Assembly: GCA_033809415.1 (NCBI GenBank)
Contig: JAPXLT010000182.1
Span: 1 to 9,682 of the forward strand
Direction: 5' to 3'
Origin: JAQVUB01 sp033809415
Lineage (GTDB): Bacteria > Verrucomicrobiota > Lentisphaeria > Oligosphaerales > Oligosphaeraceae
Length of the DNA stretch: 9,682 nucleotides
Both the position numbers and the translations under genes were made by a program. Positions 1 through 6,376 of the stretch are shown one piece after another (position 1 is the stretch's first letter; the number at the start of each line of letters is the position of its first letter). Below the pieces are notes generated by a model. The model was not told the origin of the DNA, ran no database searches, and was given only the letters and a program-made list of their open reading frames with translations.

Positions 1-231
1 TGGTGAGTGGAATTATGGCACTTTTCAAACAACATAATATACTACACATTAACGGGTTGTCAATCTTTTTTCGGTCTTTTTTAGGGTGGTACTTCACGGA
101 TCCAGGTAACACATAATAATATGTTTTCACAAGAATTAAAAGTCATAAATGTACATAATCTTATCAATTAAGTTAAAAATTCTTTCAGCAGAATTTTGAC
201 GGAGACTGTAAACAACATCAATGGTGACCTG
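1..231. other. AT-rich region upstream of the first AraC gene
   Basis: I see no convincing gene in this stretch. It is strongly AT-rich, especially at 100-195, as expected of a promoter region. It contains a short inverted repeat, ACATA-ATAA-TATGT, at 111-124. The sequence ACATAATA occurs twice (about 34-41 and 111-118), which might reflect regulator sites but is also likely by chance at this composition. No -35/-10 pair stands out: TTTTCA at 124 with TAAATG at 146 is the best I could find, and it is weak. Whatever gene lies to the left is outside the window. Confidence 0.5.
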
Positions 232-1116
232 ATGAAAAAACGTCCAATTACCGCTGTTTTTGGCACCTCAAAAATTCTCGGATTCGATTACGGAAAATAT
301 CCCCTGCATGACTTCATCAGCTTTGCCTACGCAGGAAAAGAAACGAATGGGCATCCCTTCAAACTTCTGGCTGCCGGAAATGATTACTGGCATCGGGAAT
401 GCCTGCGACAACGGATCAACTCCAACGTATTTGCTATCGAATTTGTCTGCGAAGGAACATTCCTATTCAAACAATTCAACAAAACGACCAGAATCAAAGC
501 CGGAGAAATTTTTTTGGTGCAGCTCGGCGAAAACAACTCCATACGTTGCGAAACGGAAACTGCCAGTAAACGGACTGTTACTATGGCAGGCACCCTGCTC
601 CGGCGCATTCTGGAGCAATTTGGCCTTGACCAGATCAGCCGAGTCCGCCTTACAGACCAACAACGCTTTGACGAACTTTTTGACGAACTGCAACAATACG
701 GCGAGGAACAGACTCTGTCGAGCTACCGTAAGGGCTGTGCAACTTGTTACGCAATGCTGCATGAACTATCTGCCCAGTGTGCCGCCATGGTCCGACCGCC
801 CGAACTTCAACGCGCACTGGAATACATCCATGAAAACCTTTCAGACAAACTCAGCATTGATAAGCTTGTCCGTCATACTGGCACCAGCAGCGCCACCTTG
901 CACCGGATGTTCAAGAAATATCTGCATGCATCTCCAATCAGCTATTATCTGGATCAAAAAATGGAAAAAGCTTTCAGCTTATTGCATGCAAATATTTATT
1001 CTGTAAAAGAGATAGCGGCAAAACTGAAATATTCTTCGCCGCAGTATTTCGCCACAGAATTCAAAAAGAAGTATGGCAACTCCCCCAAGAATTACTTTTC
1101 GAGTAAGAACGCCTGA
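232..1116 (+). CDS. AraC-family transcriptional regulator (first)
   Basis: This is a 294-residue cytoplasmic DNA-binding regulator, probably responding to a sugar or oligosaccharide. The C-terminal AraC/XylS domain spans about residues 192-290. Helix-turn-helix one is near 208-230 (LSIDKLVRHTGTSSATLHRM). Helix-turn-helix two is near 257-288 and has the classic ending EFKKKYGNSPKNY. The N-terminal part (about 25-115) has beta-strand-rich, cupin-like character (NVFAIEFVCEGTFLF, then AGEIFLVQLGE), which fits a ligand-binding AraC sensor arm. I place the start at ATG 232, giving MKKRPITAVFG, with a modest GGTGA four bases upstream. An in-frame TTG at 196 would add 12 residues but has no ribosome-binding site. 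The gene converges on the DUF4838 gene, with 23 bp between stop codons. Family assignment is secure. The inducer and the target genes are inference. Confidence 0.93.
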   Translation: MKKRPITAVFGTSKILGFDYGKYPLHDFISFAYAGKETNGHPFKLLAAGNDYWHRECLRQRINSNVFAIEFVCEGTFLFKQFNKTTRIKAGEIFLVQLGENNSIRCETETASKRTVTMAGTLLRRILEQFGLDQISRVRLTDQQRFDELFDELQQYGEEQTLSSYRKGCATCYAMLHELSAQCAAMVRPPELQRALEYIHENLSDKLSIDKLVRHTGTSSATLHRMFKKYLHASPISYYLDQKMEKAFSLLHANIYSVKEIAAKLKYSSPQYFATEFKKKYGNSPKNYFSSKNA

Positions 1117-1139
1117 ACCCAAAAATAGACTGGAGGGCG
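1117..1139. other. Short convergent gap between AraC and DUF4838 genes
   Basis: Only 23 bp separate the two stop codons. The only dyad is GCGT-N6-ACGC at about 1137-1150, which runs into the 3' end of the DUF4838 gene. It has a four-base stem and no U-tract, so it is not a believable bidirectional terminator. The transcripts may therefore overlap at their 3' ends. Confidence 0.4.
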
Positions 1140-4118
1140 TCAATTCACGCTGGGGATTTCTTGCAGTTTGATCTGGTCGAACCAGGCCGTACCGGATGCT
1201 CCCATGAGATAAAGCAGCAGATAGGAACGGTGTGCGGGATCATTGGTGTTGGGTGCGCTGGTAAACTCGGTCTCCTGATAGACCCAAGGAATCGTACCCA
1301 GCAGAAAAGTCGAGGGGAACCAGAGGTTTTTGTCATCCATAATATTCAGGCATACACCCGAAAAACGACCTTTCTTCTCGACCTGCTCGAGGCGTACAAA
1401 AAAGCTGATTTTATACTTGGTATTGGGTTTCAACAAGGGCAAATCCTGCCGCAAGGCCAGAGATGCGCCGGCAGAATGTAGGCGGATAGAACGTGAGCCG
1501 GAGATGAATGTATTGGAATCATACGAGATGCTGGTATTTTCCGGCAGAATATGGTGGTGATGCCAAGCTCCGAATGCATTGGGCGCTTTTCCTTTTGGCG
1601 CGGAAAAATCGCTGTCCTTCACCAGGTTTTCCGGTATATTCCGGTTAAAGAAGACGGTTCCGAAATTATCCGGATCATGGAACATCGAGGTGAGCTGGCG
1701 ATTCAGGAAGGGCGACCATGAGTAATACTGGTCGGCTTCACTTTCCCGCACCTGGTGTCGGTTGATGTTGAGCACAATTACCTCCATCGCCTGTACCTCG
1801 AGGTCTGCAAGGGGAATGGCCAGTTCACCACGCCAGGAATCCTCGGAACAGACTACTGTGACATCGAGATCAGGCGACCATTCGGAAGCGATGCGACTGA
1901 TGCCATGCTTGACATACCTTTTCGTCAACCAGTTTCCGGAAGAGCTAAGGATGATGTGATAATAGCTGTTGCGCGAGCAGTCCGGATTCAGAAAAAACTC
2001 AATCCCATTGTCTTTCCACAGGTCTGTGTCGGTGGCAGAGCGTTTGGGTGCCCGAACGCTGCCCATCTTCGGTTCGCTGAAGTTGAAGGCAAGATAGAGA
2101 TTGGTGGCGTCATGAGTCACCCAGACCTGTGATTTGTCGGAATTGCCACCCGTGATATTTTGCAGATGCATCCCCGTATGCTTCCAGGCGGCTTCATCAA
2201 GTCGCCCGTCTATCGATATGGATTGCCCCTCCGCAAGCGAGACAGCGTCCGCGAAAAACCGGGGAATGGTATCGACTTGCCGATCATATTCCTCCCCATA
2301 GCGAAGAATTACATCCAGGAAGATTTCCCGGAAAAGCCTCACCCGTTTAAGGTCTTCTTCGCTGCTGGCGGCGAGTGATTCAGCCAGGTCAAACATGCGC
2401 TTGAATTCTTCACGTTGGGCTTTGCCGTAGACCTCCGTCCAGGCTTCATGGTTGCTGGCAGTAACGTTACTGGGTCCCAAATCAGTCATCATCGGATCCT
2501 TGAGCAGCTTGTGCAGCCAAAGAAATTCGATGCGGTCAAAGAATTCCTGCATCACAGGGGCCCCTTTGCCAAACATGCGCTGATAATAATCGGTGAGCAA
2601 GGCGTTGACATCAACCTGGTTGTTCCAGCTGACCCGGCTGAAAACATAGTATTGCAACAGGTTGAATGCGTAATAATCGGTTTCACTTTCAATAAAAGCA
2701 CCATAAATCAACGGAGCCATGGACTGGTAATAACGCCCGATGCAGCGCGGAGTCGTATGCGGAATGCCGGGGAAAGCCCTGTCGGCAAATTTGTTGGGGT
2801 AGTTCCACAGCCAGACTTTACGACCACCAAAATCAACCCATTGCCGGATGCGTTCTGTCTCCCGCTGCTGATGTTCCGGATAGCGTTCGTTCCAAGCACC
2901 GGTGCCAGCAACCATCACATATACGTTGGGCGGCATCTTCCGGTTGCGCGGCACTAAATGATATGGGGCATAAGACATGTTGGTCACAATGCCGGGAACC
3001 TTTTCGCGGATCAGACGCTCGGCGAGATCAAAAACAAAACCCCAATAAAAATCGGAAATCATTTGTTCGTCTGTCATCAAAGACTGGCAATTTTCACAAT
3101 GACAACGCATAAAGCTGTCACCTGGCATCGCACAAAAGGCTCGCCCGGGTTGCTGAGCAGTGGGGTCCCAGCCAATCTGCCCGTTGCTGGAACGAATGCC
3201 CCGTTTCGAGGCAGGCTCGTTGAGAAGACAGGATTTCGCATCCTGGTAAAGTTCTTCCTTGACGCCGCTCGTGTAACAGTAATGCTCCATCCAGACATCA
3301 CTGCGCTTCTCCGTGACACGCCGTCCGCTCGAATCCAGGAAAAAATACTCCGGATGTGTTTTCCCAAATCTTTCCCAATACCCCAGATTGCCAATGCCGT
3401 GGCAACAAGGAACATATTGAGTCTCAAACCGCATCCGGAGATAATCCAGATTGCGCTCCAGAATCCCATTTTCGGGCAGAAAATGCTTCCCCTCGTAGAT
3501 TTGCACCTGACGCGCCTCGTAATCTGGGCGGTCATAGACATCGATCGACGGAATCCGCAGCGTCCCTTTAGGAATCAGGGTGCCTGGACCGGCAAAGAAA
3601 AAACGCGCATCGGCGATGCGTTCAAGAAAATCATAGACTCCAAAAACCGTCCCCTTCTCATGCTGAAACTGCCAGCCGGAAATTCTGCGGATGGCAGCGA
3701 ATTCATCAAAATCCGGATCGTCCCTGCCAAGGATATAAACATCCTGCCCGACGGTTTTGATAATAAATGCATCCCGCACCAGACCGGATGCATCAATGCC
3801 GACTGCGTCGGAAAACGCATTGATGCCAAGAATAAAAGAAATTTTGCTGTCGTCGGGAGTATTCACAACCGGCAACTTTTCGGAAAGCTTGATTTCCAGT
3901 AAGGATTGCAGTTCCATCGCTGCGAACCGAGTCATTTTAGATGCATTTGCGCAGACTACAATCTCCGCGTTTTGCTCCCCTGGATGGATTTCCAGCAACT
4001 TTTCCTCAGAAACCTGGATTCGCCGTGGCGGGCGGGAGTCACCCTGAAATGGGGATTCATAAGCAAAAAGCATCAGGTTAAGTACCGAAATACAGAAAAC
4101 CAGTAGTTTTTTCATCAT
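1140..4118 (-). CDS. Exported DUF4838 multidomain carbohydrate-active protein (paralogue A)
   Basis: A 992-residue secreted protein, probably a glycosidase or polysaccharide-binding enzyme of unknown specificity. Residues 1-19 form a signal peptide (KK, then a hydrophobic stretch ending MLFA). Residues 35-195 resemble the N-terminal alpha/beta domain of alpha-glucuronidase and hexosaminidase families (RFAAMELQSLLE, GTVFGVYDFLERIADARFF). The DUF4838 core spans about 200-535, with CHGIG at 239, HPEYFFL at 255, MPGDS followed by C-x-C-x2-C (C339, C341, C344), and an acidic cluster in GAFIESETD (E477, E479, D481). After a helical linker comes a CBM9-like domain, about 632-825 (IDGRLDEAAW, DNGIEFFLNP, YSWSPF). 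The last domain, about 830-990, is a galactose-binding-like beta-sandwich of CBM4/9 type (GTAWFDQIKL). The start is chosen at the first of two adjacent ATG codons (4118, 4115) because GGAGG lies five bases upstream at 4124-4128. An open extension to 4211 lacks such a site. A natural run of four histidines is at 853-856. It lies divergently from the second AraC gene, which may control it. Confidence 0.9.
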   Translation of the reverse strand: MMKKLLVFCISVLNLMLFAYESPFQGDSRPPRRIQVSEEKLLEIHPGEQNAEIVVCANASKMTRFAAMELQSLLEIKLSEKLPVVNTPDDSKISFILGINAFSDAVGIDASGLVRDAFIIKTVGQDVYILGRDDPDFDEFAAIRRISGWQFQHEKGTVFGVYDFLERIADARFFFAGPGTLIPKGTLRIPSIDVYDRPDYEARQVQIYEGKHFLPENGILERNLDYLRMRFETQYVPCCHGIGNLGYWERFGKTHPEYFFLDSSGRRVTEKRSDVWMEHYCYTSGVKEELYQDAKSCLLNEPASKRGIRSSNGQIGWDPTAQQPGRAFCAMPGDSFMRCHCENCQSLMTDEQMISDFYWGFVFDLAERLIREKVPGIVTNMSYAPYHLVPRNRKMPPNVYVMVAGTGAWNERYPEHQQRETERIRQWVDFGGRKVWLWNYPNKFADRAFPGIPHTTPRCIGRYYQSMAPLIYGAFIESETDYYAFNLLQYYVFSRVSWNNQVDVNALLTDYYQRMFGKGAPVMQEFFDRIEFLWLHKLLKDPMMTDLGPSNVTASNHEAWTEVYGKAQREEFKRMFDLAESLAASSEEDLKRVRLFREIFLDVILRYGEEYDRQVDTIPRFFADAVSLAEGQSISIDGRLDEAAWKHTGMHLQNITGGNSDKSQVWVTHDATNLYLAFNFSEPKMGSVRAPKRSATDTDLWKDNGIEFFLNPDCSRNSYYHIILSSSGNWLTKRYVKHGISRIASEWSPDLDVTVVCSEDSWRGELAIPLADLEVQAMEVIVLNINRHQVRESEADQYYSWSPFLNRQLTSMFHDPDNFGTVFFNRNIPENLVKDSDFSAPKGKAPNAFGAWHHHHILPENTSISYDSNTFISGSRSIRLHSAGASLALRQDLPLLKPNTKYKISFFVRLEQVEKKGRFSGVCLNIMDDKNLWFPSTFLLGTIPWVYQETEFTSAPNTNDPAHRSYLLLYLMGASGTAWFDQIKLQEIPSVN

Positions 4119-4123
4119 GAGAG

Positions 4124-4128
4124 CCTCC
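4124..4128 (-). promoter_or_regulatory. Ribosome-binding site of DUF4838 paralogue A
   Basis: On the minus strand this reads GGAGG, five bases before ATG 4118 and eight before ATG 4115. It decides the start of the gene and places the signal peptide at the true N-terminus, ruling out the 31-codon upstream extension. Confidence 0.8.
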
Positions 4129-4192
4129 GTTGACATGTTGCGTTCAAGGCAATGCTCGTTATTTACCGCCGCATTGAAATACATGTGCCATG

Positions 4193-4216
4193 ACTGGTTT
4201 GCATCTTCCAACCAGT
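4193..4216. promoter_or_regulatory. Inverted repeat, candidate regulator operator
   Basis: ACTGGTT, ten bases, then AACCAGT form a perfect 7-bp dyad. It covers the -35 box (4199-4204) of the promoter for the second AraC gene and most of its spacer. It is also about 75-98 bp upstream of the start of the divergent DUF4838 gene. This position suits an operator used for autoregulation or shared control of both genes. Which protein binds it is inference. AraC proteins more often bind direct repeats, so another regulator is possible. Confidence 0.5.
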
Positions 4217-4227
4217 AACGTTATACT
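4199..4227 (+). promoter_or_regulatory. Sigma70-type promoter of the second AraC gene
   Basis: TTGCAT (4199-4204) and TATACT (4222-4227) are separated by exactly 17 bp, close to the consensus TTGACA-17-TATAAT. The predicted transcription start, near 4234, would give a leader of about 59 bases before ATG 4293. This also argues against the in-frame TTG at 4242 being the start. No equally good promoter was found on the other strand for the DUF4838 gene. Confidence 0.6.
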
Positions 4228-4292
4228 ATTTAAGCGCATCTTTGCTTTTGCAACCGATCATTACTGCTAATTTGTATTCAAAATTGCTGACT

Positions 4293-5156
4293 ATGAGAAA
4301 GACGATTGCCATCGATGACTTCCGGGACTTGCTGATCTATCCGGAAAAATGGAAAATCATAGCAGCGGACTACCAGGCGCCCGGTGTCCTGGAAGTCGAA
4401 GCGCCAGACTATGCCGCAAAGCAGGAAACGGAAGTTCATGACAATATGCGCGAAATCATGATTGCCTTGCAGGGACACTATGTTTTCCGCTTTAATCGCA
4501 AATATTACCAATGCCTTCCAGGCAGCGTTTTTTTGATTGATAAAAATATCGAGCACGAGGCTAATTATGCATACGATGCCAGAGATATTCTGCATCTCTG
4601 GACGTACACCTATCAGAAAAAAACGGTGATTCATCTGGTATCAATGTACCGGAACAAGCCACTGAATCTGGCTCAGGCCTTCATGCAACCCTCCGAATCC
4701 CCAGACCTGGATGCCTTGTGGGACCTCTGGAAAGAAACAGACAACCCCGAAAAAAAACAATGGTATCTGCAACAGCTGAAATTGTACCTGGCCTATGCAT
4801 TCAGCCTCTTTTCCCTGCAGACGAAAGGACAAACCGGAGAAGAGACCAAGCTCGAACTGATCAAAATCGCCATGGAGCAAATCCAACGCGATTTGCGTAA
4901 AGGCATCCGGATTGATAGCTTGGCAAAGATGGTCGGCTATTCCAAATTTCATTTTATGCGACTCTTTAAACAATACACCGGGCGGACAGTCATGGATTTT
5001 GTCCATCAATGCCGGGTAAAACGCCTCGGAGAACTCAAAAAGCACAAAGTAAGCTGTAAAGAAATCGCCACTGAACTGGGCTTCCAGGATGTGCATTCCT
5101 TCTACCAGTGGAACCGGCGGCACAGCCGCGATGCCGCTGCCTTGCCCAAGGCATAG
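4293..5156 (+). CDS. AraC-family transcriptional regulator (second)
   Basis: A 287-residue regulator with an N-terminal cupin-type sensor domain (about 44-105: VHDNMREIMIALQGHYVFRF, PGSVFLIDKNIEHE) and a C-terminal AraC domain (about 188-287). Helix-turn-helix one is canonical (IRIDSLAKMVGYSKFHFMRL, then FKQYTGRTVMDFV, about 205-237). Helix-turn-helix two starts normally (KEIATELGFQDVHSFYQW), but its last 15 residues (NRRHSRDAAALPKA) lack the usual Phe, Gly, Pro and Tyr of the F(K/R)(K/R)..G.(S/T)P..(Y/F)(R/K) ending, although the length is right. The start is ATG 4293 (MRKTIAIDDF). It has no clear ribosome-binding site, but it sits sensibly downstream of the predicted promoter. An in-frame TTG at 4242 would add 17 residues and nearly coincides with the transcription start. 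The gene diverges from DUF4838 paralogue A and is followed 405 bp later by the pseudopilin gene on the same strand. It is a good candidate to control either or both. Confidence 0.93.
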   Translation: MRKTIAIDDFRDLLIYPEKWKIIAADYQAPGVLEVEAPDYAAKQETEVHDNMREIMIALQGHYVFRFNRKYYQCLPGSVFLIDKNIEHEANYAYDARDILHLWTYTYQKKTVIHLVSMYRNKPLNLAQAFMQPSESPDLDALWDLWKETDNPEKKQWYLQQLKLYLAYAFSLFSLQTKGQTGEETKLELIKIAMEQIQRDLRKGIRIDSLAKMVGYSKFHFMRLFKQYTGRTVMDFVHQCRVKRLGELKKHKVSCKEIATELGFQDVHSFYQWNRRHSRDAAALPKA

Positions 5157-5245
5157 GGACAGCAGGATAACAAAGGAACCCCAAAGAGACGATTGCCCCT
5201 CGAATATTCCCCACTGACATCCAAAAGAACTGAAACCGCGGCTTA

Positions 5246-5291
5246 TCCGCAACTCTGAATACAAATTCTGCGGAGGCGATGTTCCCTTTTT
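5246..5291 (+). terminator. Possible terminator after the second AraC gene
   Basis: TCCGCA (5246-5251) pairs with TGCGGA (5269-5274), and inside it GAAT pairs with ATTC around an ACAA loop, with a five-base bulge on one side. A T-run (5287-5291) follows, but only 12 bases after the stem, which is farther than in a standard intrinsic terminator. It is plausibly an inefficient terminator or a chance structure. Confidence 0.25.
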
Positions 5292-5326
5292 AGCATCTTT
5301 AATTACAAATTAGCAACATTCAACGC

Positions 5327-5355
5327 TTGAAAACAAAGACCTGCCTGTATATGTT
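5327..5355 (+). promoter_or_regulatory. Weak candidate promoter for pseudopilin/DUF4838 operon
   Basis: TTGAAA (5327-5332) is followed after 17 bp by TATGTT (5350-5355). The -35 matches the consensus at five of six positions and the -10 at four of six. If used, the transcript would begin near 5362 and carry the whole inverted repeat at 5371-5514 in its roughly 200-base 5' leader. The region is AT-rich, so chance matches are likely. Confidence 0.3.
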
Positions 5356-5370
5356 TATTTAAAGGACGCA

Positions 5371-5514
5371 CAAAAAGGTCTTTAACCACGAAAGGCACGA
5401 AAAAGCTTGGCGTGGACTGCCGCCCACAACCCATTTTTTGTCCACGGAAAGCACGGAAAACTCGGAAAATTTTCGTGCCTGTTCGTGTGGTTCGTGGTTA
5501 AAAAATCCTTTTTG
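5371..5514. repeat. Nested inverted repeat with CACGAAA-type units
   Basis: Three perfect arms nest around one centre: CAAAAAGG (5371-5378) with CCTTTTTG (5507-5514), TTTAACCACGAA (5381-5392) with TTCGTGGTTAAA (5491-5502), and GGCACGAAAA (5394-5403) with TTTTCGTGCC (5470-5479). A fourth pair, CGTGGAC (5411-5417) with GTCCACG (5440-5446), lies inside. The arms are built from short units: CACGAAA and CACGGAAA on the left and centre, and TTCGTG at 5472, 5482 and 5491 on the right. From general knowledge, repeats of this 'ccacgaaaggcacgaaa' kind are scattered through many bacterial genomes. It has no coding potential. It could be a small non-autonomous mobile element or a structured leader. Its right edge is 47 bp before the pseudopilin start. 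Confidence 0.8.
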
Positions 5515-5549
5515 GATCATCGATTTTTTGCTCATACCCGGAACACATT

Positions 5550-5555
5550 GGAGGG
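5550..5555 (+). promoter_or_regulatory. Ribosome-binding site of the pseudopilin gene
   Basis: GGAGGG lies six bases before ATG 5562. It fixes the start at that ATG, not the overlapping in-frame GTG at 5559. Confidence 0.8.
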
Positions 5556-5561
5556 TTAGTG

Positions 5562-6305
5562 ATGAAACGTTTCTTTACTTTAATTGAACTGCTCGTGGTG
5601 ATCGCCATTATAGCGATTCTGGCTTCGATGCTTCTGCCTGCACTCAGCCAGGCCCGGGCAACTGCGAAGCAAGTATCCTGCATCAACAACCTCAAGCAAA
5701 TTGGCATTGCTTTCATGATGTATGCAGATGAGAATGATGGATTTTATCCTATCTGGATGACGGTCGATGGCGTGTATCTGACGGCGTGGCATACGAATCA
5801 TCCCTCGGGAATTGCCCAATCCTTGAATCATTCTCACCCTGGGGTGGGGGTGGGCTGTTACAGGAATTACTCCCCTTCCTCCAAGCTCATGTGCCCTAGT
5901 TTCTCGGAAACCTTTGCTGTAAATACTCACGTCCCGGTGTACGGTGCAAACGGCAATTTGTGCAACCAGGCGGGACATATTGGAATTCCTAACAAGCATA
6001 TCAAGAAATTCGACCGCCCGGGACGAACCTGCCTGGCAATGGACAGCGCTTCCGGCGCCAATGGCTCGGTCAGCGGGCTAGAAACGAACAATCCCGGGTT
6101 GCGCTTCGGGTACCGTCACAAAAACAACTCGTCCAATGTCCTTTTCATTGACGGACACGTGCAAAACATGCGCCCTGCACAAATTCCCCATCTGGTCGCA
6201 GGATATCCCGGATGCTGGAATAACTGGTGTTCTGCTGGTCACAACTGCTACTTTTGGCTCCCGGTTCCCGGTTGGCCCGGACCGATTGATTCCCCCCACT
6301 ATTGA
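5562..6305 (+). CDS. Type II secretion/type IV pilus-like pseudopilin with H-X10-DG variant motif
   Basis: A 247-residue pseudopilin-like protein. The N-terminus is a class III (prepilin) signal, with a very short MKRF leader followed by FTLIELLVVIAIIAIL, Glu at mature position +5, and a hydrophobic helix to about residue 28. Such proteins are cut by prepilin peptidase and held in the inner membrane or assembled into a pseudopilus. Residues 40-60 carry the usual follow-on motif (CINNLKQIGIAFMMYADEND). Near the C-terminus, H186 and D197-G198 (FIDGHV) match the processing-associated H-X9-DG signature of PVC bacteria, but with ten residues between. Two further oddities are Phe at -1 where Gly is usual, and a Cys/Trp-rich tail (about 211-247: C218, C223, C229, W219, W222, W232, W238). 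It sits alone, without other pilus or secretion genes. It lies 71 bp before a large exported DUF4838 protein, probably in one operon, suggesting a role in export, display or substrate binding of that protein (inference). Confidence 0.9.
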   Translation: MKRFFTLIELLVVIAIIAILASMLLPALSQARATAKQVSCINNLKQIGIAFMMYADENDGFYPIWMTVDGVYLTAWHTNHPSGIAQSLNHSHPGVGVGCYRNYSPSSKLMCPSFSETFAVNTHVPVYGANGNLCNQAGHIGIPNKHIKKFDRPGRTCLAMDSASGANGSVSGLETNNPGLRFGYRHKNNSSNVLFIDGHVQNMRPAQIPHLVAGYPGCWNNWCSAGHNCYFWLPVPGWPGPIDSPHY

Positions 6306-6348
6306 TCTAGGATGATTTATGCTGACCAGCGGAACGCATTGCTTTCAC

Positions 6349-6370
6349 GCAAGTTCCTTGCAAAAAGAGG
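6349..6370 (+). promoter_or_regulatory. Hairpin adjoining ribosome-binding site of DUF4838 paralogue B
   Basis: GCAAG-TTC-CTTGC (6349-6361) is a perfect five-base stem with a three-base loop. It ends two bases before the Shine-Dalgarno-like sequence AAAGAGG (6364-6370), which is six bases before ATG 6377. It lacks a U-tract, so it is not a terminator. It might modulate translation of the second gene relative to the pseudopilin. The ribosome-binding site is well supported, the regulatory role is not. Confidence 0.4.
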
Positions 6371-6376
6371 CTGTCA

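Larger units (their letters stand above)
5157..5561. other. 405-bp gap between second AraC gene and pseudopilin
   Basis: No gene is supported here on either strand. The gap contains a hairpin with a downstream T-run (5246-5291), a weak promoter-like pair (5327-5355), a large nested inverted repeat (5371-5514), and the pseudopilin ribosome-binding site (5550-5555). The left part, 5157-5245, shows nothing recognisable. Confidence 0.6.

Noticed and set aside
260..1006. A 248-codon open frame on + overlapping the first AraC gene in another frame
   Set aside because: The translation has no recognisable domain, while the overlapping frame is a canonical AraC protein.
1137..1150. Convergent terminator between first AraC and paralogue A
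   Set aside because: Only a four-base stem and no U-tract on either strand.
2958..3902. A 314-codon open frame on + opposite DUF4838 paralogue A
   Set aside because: It lies wholly inside a gene with clear domains on the other strand, has no recognisable domain or ribosome-binding site, and its composition is that of an antisense shadow.
4175..4190. Sigma54-like site on the minus strand (TGGCAC, five bases, TTTCA) upstream of paralogue A
   Set aside because: The -12 element has TTTC in place of TTGC, losing the key GC. AraC proteins do not normally work with sigma54, and no enhancer-binding regulator is present.
4119..4211. Thirty-one-codon N-terminal extension of DUF4838 paralogue A
   Set aside because: GGAGG is correctly spaced for ATG 4118, and a signal peptide begins there. 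The extension would bury it.
4641..5264. A 207-codon open frame on - opposite the second AraC gene
   Set aside because: The plus-strand AraC gene has diagnostic helix-turn-helix motifs. The minus frame has no recognisable family and no ribosome-binding site.
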